Origin: Puniceicoccales bacterium
GTDB taxonomy: Bacteria; Verrucomicrobiota; Verrucomicrobiia; Opitutales; JAIRLG01
DNA: 10,425 bases
NCBI GenBank assembly: GCA_031278595.1
Contig: JAITKE010000068.1
Coordinates: forward strand, 1-10,425
Reading direction: 5' to 3'
This document shows, piece after piece, positions 1 to 5,431 of the stretch; the stretch's first letter is position 1; every line of letters starts with the position of its first letter. The notes below the pieces were generated by a model. That model worked only from the letters and a program-made list of their open reading frames with translations. It was not told the DNA's origin and searched no databases. Made by a program: the position numbers and the translations under genes.

Positions 1-83
1 CCGCGTGGGCGCCGCGGGGGCGGCGATGCCTCCGGCATCGAAAGCCGGCCTCTGGCAGGACGGGCCCTTGCGCCCAAGGGCGG
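1..83 (-). repeat. Truncated hairpin cluster, probable edge of a cloverleaf element
   Basis: Seen in sequence: consecutive hairpins. CGATGCC/GGCATCG at 24-40 has a TCC loop. CCGGCC/GGCAGG at 45-59 has a TCT loop and one G-A mismatch. GGGC/GCCC lies at 62-75, and AAGGGCGG at 76-83 could be the 3' half of a closing stem. The run GGGCCCTTGCGCCCAAGGGC resembles the first arm plus closing strand of the element at 5432-5569, read in the same direction. A further stem CGCCGC/GCGGCG can form at 10-25 but competes with the 24-40 arm. The 5' closing strand, if present, lies left of the window, so membership of the family is inferred. Confidence 0.45.
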
Positions 84-250
84 AAAACGGGAAACAGAGC
101 CAAAACGGGCCACGGATTAGACTTCTTTCGAAACGAAAAATAAGTATAAGGAGATAGTTATTTAGAAAGGTAAGTATGAGATATTTGGGCTTAAAAGATT
201 TATCGACAGAAGAATTCTTCGTTCCAAAGAAAATCTCTTGAAGGATTTTC
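84..250. other. AT-rich intergenic island downstream of aspS
   Basis: This stretch is clearly richer in A and T than everything around it. It contains a perfect 12-bp palindrome, GAAGAATTCTTC, at 209-220 and a small hairpin TTTCG-AAA-CGAAA near 126-138. I see no open frame with coding character. On the minus strand a TATACT hexamer occurs near 143-148 without a convincing -35 partner. It may hold a terminator for aspS or a promoter for a gene left of the window, but neither can be shown. Confidence 0.4.
224..250 (-). terminator. Weak terminator-like hairpin after aspS
   Basis: Directly after the aspS stop codon the minus strand can form GAAAATC / GATTTTC (7 bp, 8-nt loop, positions 250 to 229) followed by TTT. 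The stem is AT-rich and the T-tract only three bases long, so it would be a poor intrinsic terminator. It is listed because it is the only candidate near the end of the gene. Confidence 0.22.
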
Positions 251-2545
251 TCAAACCGAGGGATTTTTTCTCTCGCCCGGCGGAGAAACTCCCTCGCCGG
301 CCGCCTCCGAATTCTTTTGGGCTTTTCCCAAAACTCCCTCGCCGGCTGTCGACTGAATCCACAGCTCCCGCAGCGACTGTTCGGGAACCGGCGTCGGCGA
401 GCCGGTCATCAGTTCCTGCCCGCTCTGGGTCTTGGGAAAGGCCATCACATCCCGAATGCTATCGGCGCCGGCCAGCATCGCCACCAGCCGGTCGAGGCCG
501 AGGGCGATCCCCCCGTGCGGCGGAGCGCCGTAGCGAAAGGCCTTTAGCATGTAGCCAAAACGGTCCTCGACCACTTCTGGCGGAATCCGGAGCACTTCTT
601 CGAAAATGCGTCGCTGGAGCCCCTCCTCATGGATCCGGATGCTCCCGCCACCCAGCTCGACGCCGTTCAGCACCAGGTCGTAGTGCTGGCTGCGGACGCT
701 TTCCGGGGAATCCCTCAGGTTGTGCTCGTCCTCCGGCAGCGGAGCCGTGAAGGGATGGTGCGTCGCCTCATGGCGCTTCTTCTCCTCCTGGTAAGTCACC
801 AGGGGAAAGTTTTCCACCCAGAGGAATTCGAATCGCGCCGAAGCACTTGGGATCCTCCCTCGCTTTCGCAGGAGCCCGATGCCCTCCAGCCGAAGGCGGC
901 CCAAAATCGCGCAGGCCCGCTCCCAGAAATCCGCCGCGAAGAGGATGAGGTCGCCCTCTTCGATACCCAGGAATTCGCCGAGCCGCCGCCGCTCCTCTTC
1001 GGAAAAGAATTTCAACAGGGGAGATTTCCAGCCTCCATTGCCGCACTTGATGTAGGCCAGTCCGCCGGCACCCAGTGAACGCGCCAATTCCTCGCAGCGC
1101 CGCTGCTCGCCCGCCGTGAGGTCGGCCAGACCCTTCAGGTTGAGGGCCTTGATGACCCCGCCCTTGGCCAGGCAATCGCGAAAGACTTTGCACGCCGAGT
1201 TCCGGAAAATCTCACCCACATCCTGGATGAGGAATTTCCAACGGGTATCCGGCTTATCGGAGCCGTAGTTGTCCATCGCCGTGGCCCTTTCCGGTGGAAC
1301 GAAGGGGGAATGGGCATCGGAGGAGGAATCCCGAGGTTTTAGGCCGAAATCCATCCGGCGGAAGGGCGTTTTCAGCTCGTTCTGTCCGGGAAGTGGTCGT
1401 TCGAAGCCGAGCTCCAGCTTTCCCAGCTTCGCTCTCATCTCCTGAAGCTCTTCATCCCGCCACAGCGCCGCCAGAAGGCCTTCGATGAGGGCATAGATAT
1501 CTTCGCGTCGGACGAAGGACATCTCCAGGTCGATTTGGGTGAACTCCGGCTGGCGGTCGGCCCGCAGGTCCTCGTCCCGAAAGCAGCGGGCCAGCGAGTA
1601 GTAGCGCTCCACCCCAGCCACCATCAGCATCTGCTTATACTGCTGCGGCGACTGATTCAGCGCGTAGAAGCTCCCGGGGTTGAGGCGGCTCGGCACCAGG
1701 AATTCCCGTGCGCCCTCCGGGGTGCTCTTGAAGAGCAGCGGCGTTTCGATCTCGATGAAACCCTGGCCGTCGAGGGTGTGCCGTATGAGCTGGGCGACCC
1801 GATGGCGCAGGCGCAGGCGCCATAAATTCTTACGGCGGCGCAGGTCGAGGTAGCGGTAGCTCAGCCGCAGCTCCTCATGAACCTTGTCGGCGCCGTCGTC
1901 GATGGGAAAGGGCAGTGTCGCGGCGAAGTTGTGCACGAGCATGCCTTCGGCCAGCACCTCGATGCCGCCGGTGGCCATCTTCCCATTGCGGGCTTCCGGT
2001 GGCCTCAAACGCACCGTGCCGAAGACTTCGACGACGGATTCCTCCTTCAACCGAGGAAGGATTTCGGAAAATTTCTCGGACTCCTGGCTATCCTTCTCGG
2101 ATTTCTCATCGTTTTTTTTAAACTCCCGGCCGTCGACGCAAACTTTCTCTGACCTCTGGTCGTCAGTGCAAAATTTCTCGGGCCCCTCGCTATCCTTCTC
2201 CGCTTCCCTGTCGTCTTTTCCAAGTCCCCCATCGTCCTTCTCAGGTTCTCCACCGTCGGTGCAAACTTTCTCGTACTCCTGACCGTCGGCGCAAACCGTA
2301 TCGGCAAGACCTCGAATAAAGCCAGAAATTGACCGCCTCTTCGCCAAATTCTCCCGATCCGGTTCGCAGACGATTTGGGTGATTCCCTCCCGGTCGCGCA
2401 GGTCGAGAAAGAGCAAGCCGCCGTGGTCGCGGATCGACTGAACCCAGCCGGCCAGGCGCACCCACCTCCCGGCATCGGCCTCGCACAGCTCGTCGCAGGG
2501 ACACCGGCGGCCCTGCTCCTCAGGCCCTCTCCCGTCTTCCAGCAA
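251..2545 (-). CDS. aspS: Aspartyl-tRNA synthetase, bacterial type, with extra insertions
   Basis: Class II synthetase that charges tRNA-Asp (or tRNA-Asp/Asn) in the cytoplasm. The frame has 764 residues against about 590 for the E. coli enzyme. The N-terminal OB fold carries LDLRDREGITQIV (48-60), motif 1 is near GFIEIETPLL (262-271), motif 2 is FRDEDLRADRQPEFTQID (322-339), the GAD insertion domain begins near YGSDKPD (427), and motif 3 is GIALGLDRL (679-687). The catalytic core looks intact. The extra length is a charged repeat insert in the OB-fold domain (about 82-163), a longer linker before the GAD domain (363-426, some 40 residues longer than in E. coli) and a C-terminal tail after residue 730. 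The start is TTG at 2545: an in-frame TGA lies five codons upstream, and GGAGG sits only 3 nt before it. CTG at 2542 would have better spacing. Product identity is certain; the start is not. Confidence 0.96.
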   Translation of the reverse strand: MLEDGRGPEEQGRRCPCDELCEADAGRWVRLAGWVQSIRDHGGLLFLDLRDREGITQIVCEPDRENLAKRRSISGFIRGLADTVCADGQEYEKVCTDGGEPEKDDGGLGKDDREAEKDSEGPEKFCTDDQRSEKVCVDGREFKKNDEKSEKDSQESEKFSEILPRLKEESVVEVFGTVRLRPPEARNGKMATGGIEVLAEGMLVHNFAATLPFPIDDGADKVHEELRLSYRYLDLRRRKNLWRLRLRHRVAQLIRHTLDGQGFIEIETPLLFKSTPEGAREFLVPSRLNPGSFYALNQSPQQYKQMLMVAGVERYYSLARCFRDEDLRADRQPEFTQIDLEMSFVRREDIYALIEGLLAALWRDEELQEMRAKLGKLELGFERPLPGQNELKTPFRRMDFGLKPRDSSSDAHSPFVPPERATAMDNYGSDKPDTRWKFLIQDVGEIFRNSACKVFRDCLAKGGVIKALNLKGLADLTAGEQRRCEELARSLGAGGLAYIKCGNGGWKSPLLKFFSEEERRRLGEFLGIEEGDLILFAADFWERACAILGRLRLEGIGLLRKRGRIPSASARFEFLWVENFPLVTYQEEKKRHEATHHPFTAPLPEDEHNLRDSPESVRSQHYDLVLNGVELGGGSIRIHEEGLQRRIFEEVLRIPPEVVEDRFGYMLKAFRYGAPPHGGIALGLDRLVAMLAGADSIRDVMAFPKTQSGQELMTGSPTPVPEQSLRELWIQSTAGEGVLGKAQKNSEAAGEGVSPPGERKNPSV
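286..346 (-). repeat. 16-bp direct repeat in the aspS 3' end
   Basis: AAACTCCCTCGCCGGC occurs at 286-301 and again at 331-346, a 45-bp offset (15 codons). On the coding strand both copies encode AGEGV in the C-terminal extension of AspRS (about residues 734-738 and 749-753). Most of this tail lies beyond the usual end of the family, so it probably grew by local duplication. Confidence 0.7.
2069..2293 (-). repeat. Tandem duplication inside aspS (charged insert)
   Basis: Residues 85-125 and 126-159 of AspRS align as two tandem copies of 41 and 34 residues. Both have Cys at position 1 and Cys at position 11, then EKDS and EKF near the end. The second copy lacks seven residues (GGLGKDD of copy 1). 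Each copy is built from shorter units of about seven residues ending in EK plus two residues. In DNA the motif GTTTGC followed by a CGACGG-like hexamer recurs, and GAGAAGGATAGC occurs in both copies. The insert interrupts the anticodon-binding OB-fold domain. Confidence 0.8.
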
Positions 2546-2609
2546 AATCCTCCGTCTTCAGACTTTCCCTCCCGTCATTCTCTTCCTCCAAACTCCTTCG
2601 GTTTTCGTC

Positions 2610-2645
2610 AAAAAATTCTCCGGCCCTCCATCAGGGCAGTTGGAA
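2610..2645 (-). promoter_or_regulatory. Hairpin plus T-tract in the aspS leader, possible attenuator
   Basis: On the minus strand, between the predicted promoter and the start codon, GCCCT-GATGG-AGGGC (2637 to 2623) can extend with TTCC/GG-AA pairs towards a run of six T at 2615-2610. A GC stem followed by a T-tract within a leader is the form of an intrinsic terminator. The core stem is only 5 bp, and I see no antiterminator, T-box element or leader peptide, so a regulatory role is speculative. Confidence 0.3.
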
Positions 2646-2680
2646 CCCAAAGCACAAGGAAAAAGCGATGGGAGGAGTGA

Positions 2681-2798
2681 TGAGTTTGCCTGCGGATGCG
2701 GATGAGAATAGGCGTTGGAGGGATTATACTGAGTTTTTCTGCGGATATCAAAGGATGGAAATGAGCCTTGGGGCGAGCACTGAGTTTTTGGGGTGAAT
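2681..2798. repeat. Degenerate repeat of about 50 bp around the aspS promoter
   Basis: TGAGTTT starts at 2681, 2730 and 2781, with spacings of 49 and 51 bp. The first two copies continue TGAGTTTGCCTGCGGAT and TGAGTTTTTCTGCGGAT (15 of 17 identical). The third keeps only TGAGTTTTT. The aspS promoter overlaps the second copy. The similarity is short, so chance is possible for the third copy. Confidence 0.4.
2723..2751 (-). promoter_or_regulatory. Sigma70-type promoter for aspS
   Basis: On the minus strand TTGATA (2751-2746) is followed by exactly 17 bp and a perfect TATAAT (2728-2723). Transcription would start near 2716, giving a leader of about 170 nt before the aspS start at 2545. Nothing else on this strand competes, and the position just upstream of aspS fits. 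Confidence 0.7.
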
Positions 2799-2928
2799 TT
2801 TTTTTGGGGCCGCCTTTGGGCCCAAAGGGCCCTAGCACCCGCGGCGCACGGCCGTAGGCCGCGCCGCGGGCGCTGCGAGAGGGGCAGGGAAAGGAACTTT
2901 CCCTTCCCCTCTCGCAAAGGCGGCCCCC
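2790..2928 (+). repeat. Cloverleaf palindromic element, copy A
   Basis: Seen: a closing stem GGGGCCGCCTTT (2806-2817) with AAAGGCGGCCCC (2916-2927), 12 perfect pairs. Arm 1, GGGCCC-AAA-GGGCCC, spans 2818-2832. Arm 2, 2834-2874, has a 10-bp GC stem plus GGCC/GGCC closed by GTA. Arm 3, 2875-2915, has GCGAGAGGGG and AGGGAAAG pairing around a GAA loop with one C-T mismatch. Only T2833 is unpaired at the junction. The left flank is GGGGT (2790-2794) plus an eight-T run. The element begins 10 bp beyond the stop of the unknown gene. There is no T-tract after the stem on either strand, so it is not a standard terminator. Orientation is defined by the GGGGT flank and short arm first. Confidence 0.9.
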
Positions 2929-2937
2929 AGGAAGCTT

Positions 2938-3531
2938 TCAATGACGCTTCTTCCGCCGCAGGCGCGACTTCAGCGTATGGAGAAGACCTCGGCCCACTTC
3001 GCCCATCTCCTGCTTGGACTGGAACTCGCGGTAGGGGACTTTCAGGGGCACGCCATTCTCTAGTACCCGATGGATGATGATGGCCAGCGAGGAAAAGGCC
3101 CGGGGCTCCTGTCGGTAGGCGCAGCAGAGGGAGATATAGGTGATGGGGGGCGTGACGGCCACGCGGCAGGCTTCGTGTCGCGACGAGGCGTAGAAAACTG
3201 GCTTGAGGACGAAGCCATTGGGGAATTTTCTCGCGTGCGGGCCCTGGGAATCCCAGTCGTAGTCCTGAGCGAAACGGACCGGATGGAGGCCGCCGAAGCG
3301 GACGACCAGGTCGCATTCCTCCAGCGGCGCCCGGAAGGCCTTCTGGAAGGGCAGAGGGTCGTAGAAGACCTTCTGGGAGGGATCCGTATCGTGGAAGACG
3401 ATCTCCTCGTAGAGAAAGGGAACTTTGGGCTTTTTCTTTCCGGTGATGGCAATGGCGAAATTGTAGGCCTCTCGGGCGCCGGGAGTCCAGGAGGCCTCAT
3501 CCGCATCCAATTGGTAATGCCTGATGATCAT
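2938..3531 (-). CDS. Protein of unknown function, 197 residues
   Basis: I do not recognise this protein. The frame starts at ATG 3531, with AGAAAGG about 4 nt upstream as a plausible ribosome-binding site, and ends in TGA at 2938. It is rich in aromatic and charged residues throughout (for example YEEIVFHDTD and FRAPLEECDLVVRFGG), shows no signal peptide or membrane segment, and ends in a strongly basic tail, KSRLRRKKRH (188-197), which might bind nucleic acid. The composition and the presence of a ribosome-binding site favour a real gene over the overlapping plus-strand frame. It stands alone, divergent from ftsY and upstream of aspS but separated from it by repeat copy A and the aspS promoter. 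It is flanked by cloverleaf elements on both sides. Function unknown. Confidence 0.72.
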   Translation of the reverse strand: MIIRHYQLDADEASWTPGAREAYNFAIAITGKKKPKVPFLYEEIVFHDTDPSQKVFYDPLPFQKAFRAPLEECDLVVRFGGLHPVRFAQDYDWDSQGPHARKFPNGFVLKPVFYASSRHEACRVAVTPPITYISLCCAYRQEPRAFSSLAIIIHRVLENGVPLKVPYREFQSKQEMGEVGRGLLHTLKSRLRRKKRH

Positions 3532-3596
3532 GTGCCTTTCTCTTCTGTTCCGAAAAGCGGGAAAGAAAAGCCTAAAAGACGCTGGGATGGGATTTC

Positions 3597-3703
3597 GGGG
3601 TCAAAAATCCGGCGCTGTCTTCGGATTCCGGAGGAATCGCCCGCAGAGCGGGCATCAAGGGGCAAACCCCCTCCGGGAGTTTGCCCCTTGCGAAGACAGC
3701 GTC
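3597..3703 (+). repeat. Cloverleaf palindromic element, copy C (divergent sequence)
   Basis: Seen: closing stem CGCTGTCTTCG (3613-3623) with CGAAGACAGCG (3691-3701), extendable to 3611/3703 through one G-T pair. Arm 1 is GATTCC-GGA-GGAATC (3624-3638). Arm 2 is GCCCGC-AGA-GCGGGC (3639-3653). A3654 and T3655 are unpaired. Arm 3 (3656-3690) has 12 perfect pairs from CAAGGGGCAAAC, then one C-A mismatch, CCC/GGG and a TCC loop. GGGGT lies at 3597-3601, followed by an A-tract. The layout matches copies A and B although the stems share no sequence. It sits in the divergent gap between the unknown gene and ftsY. The minus strand has five T just beyond the closing stem, so terminator activity towards the unknown gene is possible. 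Confidence 0.88.
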
Positions 3704-3881
3704 AAATCACCAGACCCAAAGCAACGCTCGGCCAGGGCAACGTCCAGCCGTCTCGAATAAGCTGGCCCAAACAACCTGGCCTGGGCAGCACAAATGCTGG
3801 CCGCTTTTGGCATGGACTTCGGGGGAGAGGCCCTTTGGATTTTCCCCGGAAGGAAATTCCTCCGATGGGGGAAGCGAAGCG
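3704..3881. other. ftsY upstream region with a small hairpin before the start
   Basis: This stretch has no convincing promoter hexamers. A hairpin CGG-A-AGGA / TCCTCCG with an AAT loop lies at 3847-3864, ending 17 nt before the GTG start, and GGGGGAAG (3867-3874) is the likely ribosome-binding site. The frame in phase with ftsY stays open up to 3681, but its translation has no similarity to FtsY and overlaps repeat copy C. Confidence 0.4.
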
Positions 3882-4808
3882 GTGTTCGGCCTGTTTAAAA
3901 AATTCTGCCAGGGATTGGCCAAGACGAAGCAGCAGCTGGTCCAGAAGATGGGAGGGCTCTTCCGCGGCCGGCTGCGACCGGAAAGCCTGGAGGCGGTCGA
4001 GGAGGCCCTCTACGCCGCCGATTTCGGTGTCGAGACGACGGAGGAAATCCTCAAAAGGCTTCGGCAGGCTTTTTTGAAAAACCCCCAGGCCCGGGATATT
4101 TTGGTCTGTACCGCCCAAGTCCTTCGGCAGCTGCTGGAGGGTTCGGAGGGGCGACTGGAACCGCCCGGGGAGGGCCGGACACCGGAAGTGGTCTACCTGG
4201 TCGGGACGAACGGCTCCGGCAAGACCACCAGCGCGGCCAAGTGCGCCCATTTTTTCCAGGCGCAGGGACGAAAGGTCCTCGTGGGGGCCTGTGATACCTT
4301 CAGGGCGGCGGCCAATGAGCAGCTGGCCGTCTGGTCGCGGCACCTGGGCTTCGAACTGGTCGCCAGCCAGCCGGGGGCCGATGCGGCCGCGGTGGCCTAT
4401 GACAGCTACCGGGCGGCCTGCCATCGCCGAAAAGACCTCCTCCTCCTGGACACCGCCGGGCGCCTGCACACCAAGGAGGGCTTGATGCAGGAACTGCTGA
4501 AGATCCGGAGGGTTTTACGGAAGCACGGCGAGCCGGCCGCCGAGCACGTCTGGCTCGTCCTGGACGGCAGCCTGGGGGTCAATTCCATCCACTCGGCCCG
4601 GCAATTCCACCAAAGCCTCGGTCTCAGTGGCCTGATCATGACGAAGCTGGATGGCACCAGCCGCGGAGGGGCTCTGGTGGGCATCTACCACCAGCTCCGC
4701 ATCCCCATCTACTTCCTCGGCTTCGGGGAAAAGGCGGACGACCTGCAGCCCTTCTCCCGCGAGGACTACATCCGGGCGCTTTTGGAGGGAAGTCCCGAGG
4801 AAGGCTGA
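3882..4808 (+). CDS. ftsY: Signal recognition particle receptor FtsY
   Basis: SRP-family GTPase that docks ribosome-SRP complexes at the inner membrane for co-translational insertion of membrane proteins. With a GTG start at 3882 the protein has 308 residues and begins MFGLFKKF, an amphipathic start typical of short FtsY, followed by the N domain (to about 95). G-domain motifs are P-loop GTNGSGKTT (108-116), DTFRAAANEQL (138-148), DTAGR (190-194), TKLDG (254-258) and the closing GFGEKADDLQPF (280-291). There is no acidic A domain. LDGSLGVNS (about 227-235) replaces the more common LDATTGQN. nrdR follows 18 bp after the stop, so the two are probably co-transcribed. A start further upstream is open in frame but gives an unrelated extension. 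Identity is certain and the start likely. Confidence 0.95.
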   Translation: MFGLFKKFCQGLAKTKQQLVQKMGGLFRGRLRPESLEAVEEALYAADFGVETTEEILKRLRQAFLKNPQARDILVCTAQVLRQLLEGSEGRLEPPGEGRTPEVVYLVGTNGSGKTTSAAKCAHFFQAQGRKVLVGACDTFRAAANEQLAVWSRHLGFELVASQPGADAAAVAYDSYRAACHRRKDLLLLDTAGRLHTKEGLMQELLKIRRVLRKHGEPAAEHVWLVLDGSLGVNSIHSARQFHQSLGLSGLIMTKLDGTSRGGALVGIYHQLRIPIYFLGFGEKADDLQPFSREDYIRALLEGSPEEG

Positions 4809-4826
4809 ATTCGGTCAATTTTTCCC

Positions 4827-5282
4827 ATGCGCTGTCCCGAATGCCGGCATCCCCATACCAAGGTCACCGCCACCCGGCTGCAGGATGAGGGTACGGTGGT
4901 GCGGCGCCGGCGGCGCTGTCTCCACTGCGGCTACCGCTTCTCCACCCTGGAGAACTGCTGCGTCGCCGACCTCGTCGTCCTCAAGCGCGACGGCTCGCGG
5001 GAGACCTTCGAGCCCCAGAAAATTCTCTCGGCGTTGAAGAAAACTTTTAAAAAAGACGTCCGCAGTGACGAGAGCATTCGGCAGCTGCACCAGCGAATCG
5101 TCCAGACCATTCGGGGGCAGGAGAAGCGCCCCCTCACATCCCAAATGATCGGGGACATCGTGCTGGAAGAGCTCCGGCGAATCGATCCCATGGCCTACAT
5201 CCGCTTCGCGAGTGTTTATAAAAATTTCCAGACCCCGCACGACTTCGCCTCGGCGGCCCAGGCCATTTCTGAGGAATCCTGA
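4827..5282 (+). CDS. nrdR: Transcriptional repressor NrdR
   Basis: NrdR represses ribonucleotide reductase genes in response to ATP/dATP. The 151 residues match the usual length of about 150. A zinc ribbon is formed by C3, C6, C31 and C34, with the RRRRRC stretch at 26-31. An ATP-cone domain runs from about 49 to 139, with VLKRDG (51-56) and FASVYKNF (127-134). The usual DSR after the first ribbon half is ATR here (15-17), and FTTYE is FSTLE. Two more cysteines (C44, C45) follow the ribbon. No ribosome-binding site precedes the ATG: the 18-bp spacer reads attcggtcaatttttccc, so translation may be coupled to ftsY. No nrd target gene lies in the window. Confidence 0.95.
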   Translation: MRCPECRHPHTKVTATRLQDEGTVVRRRRRCLHCGYRFSTLENCCVADLVVLKRDGSRETFEPQKILSALKKTFKKDVRSDESIRQLHQRIVQTIRGQEKRPLTSQMIGDIVLEELRRIDPMAYIRFASVYKNFQTPHDFASAAQAISEES

Positions 5283-5431
5283 GGCGCGGTTTTGGGCTGG
5301 AAGAGCTCGGTTGGGGTCCGCTGGAACTCGTCGGAGGCCCATTTGGGAACTGCGGTGTCTTGGGGCCGCCGCCGGCGCTTGGTGTTGTCTTGGGGCCGGC
5401 TGAGAACCGGAATTATGGGGCGAAGTTGTCT
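5283..5431. other. nrdR downstream gap with scattered element-end motifs
   Basis: No gene is visible. The motif TGTCTTGGGGCCG occurs at 5356-5368 and 5386-5398. It is close to the left edge of repeat copy B (TGTCTGGGGGCCGCC from 5428). A looser form, TTGGGGTCCG, is at 5311-5320. They look like decayed ends of the same repeat, but each is short. I see no T-run terminator after nrdR. Confidence 0.4.

Noticed and set aside
162..362. 66-codon minus-strand frame with a repeated RRGSF motif at the end of aspS
   Set aside because: It is the alternate reading of the repeat-built aspS tail, and its repeats simply reflect the 16-bp direct repeat.
2137..2293. Zinc finger formed by the four cysteines of the AspRS insert
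   Set aside because: The C-x9-C, x30, C-x9-C spacing follows directly from the tandem duplication and matches no finger known to me.
2806..2927. Cloverleaf elements as tRNA or tRNA-like genes
   Set aside because: Loops are 3 nt, arms are 6-19 bp, and there is no T-loop, anticodon loop or CCA-like end.
2558..3316. 252-codon minus-strand frame overlapping the unknown gene and repeat copy A
   Set aside because: Its translation is rich in R, P and S, passes through the palindromic repeat and the aspS promoter, and has no domain.
3681..3881. In-frame 67-residue N-terminal extension of FtsY
   Set aside because: It has no likeness to FtsY A domains and starts inside repeat copy C. The GTG at 3882 gives the typical MFGLFKKF start.
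3070..4077. 335-codon open frame on the plus strand
   Set aside because: It runs antisense through the unknown gene, across cloverleaf copy C and out of frame into ftsY. The GC-rich composition keeps it open by chance.
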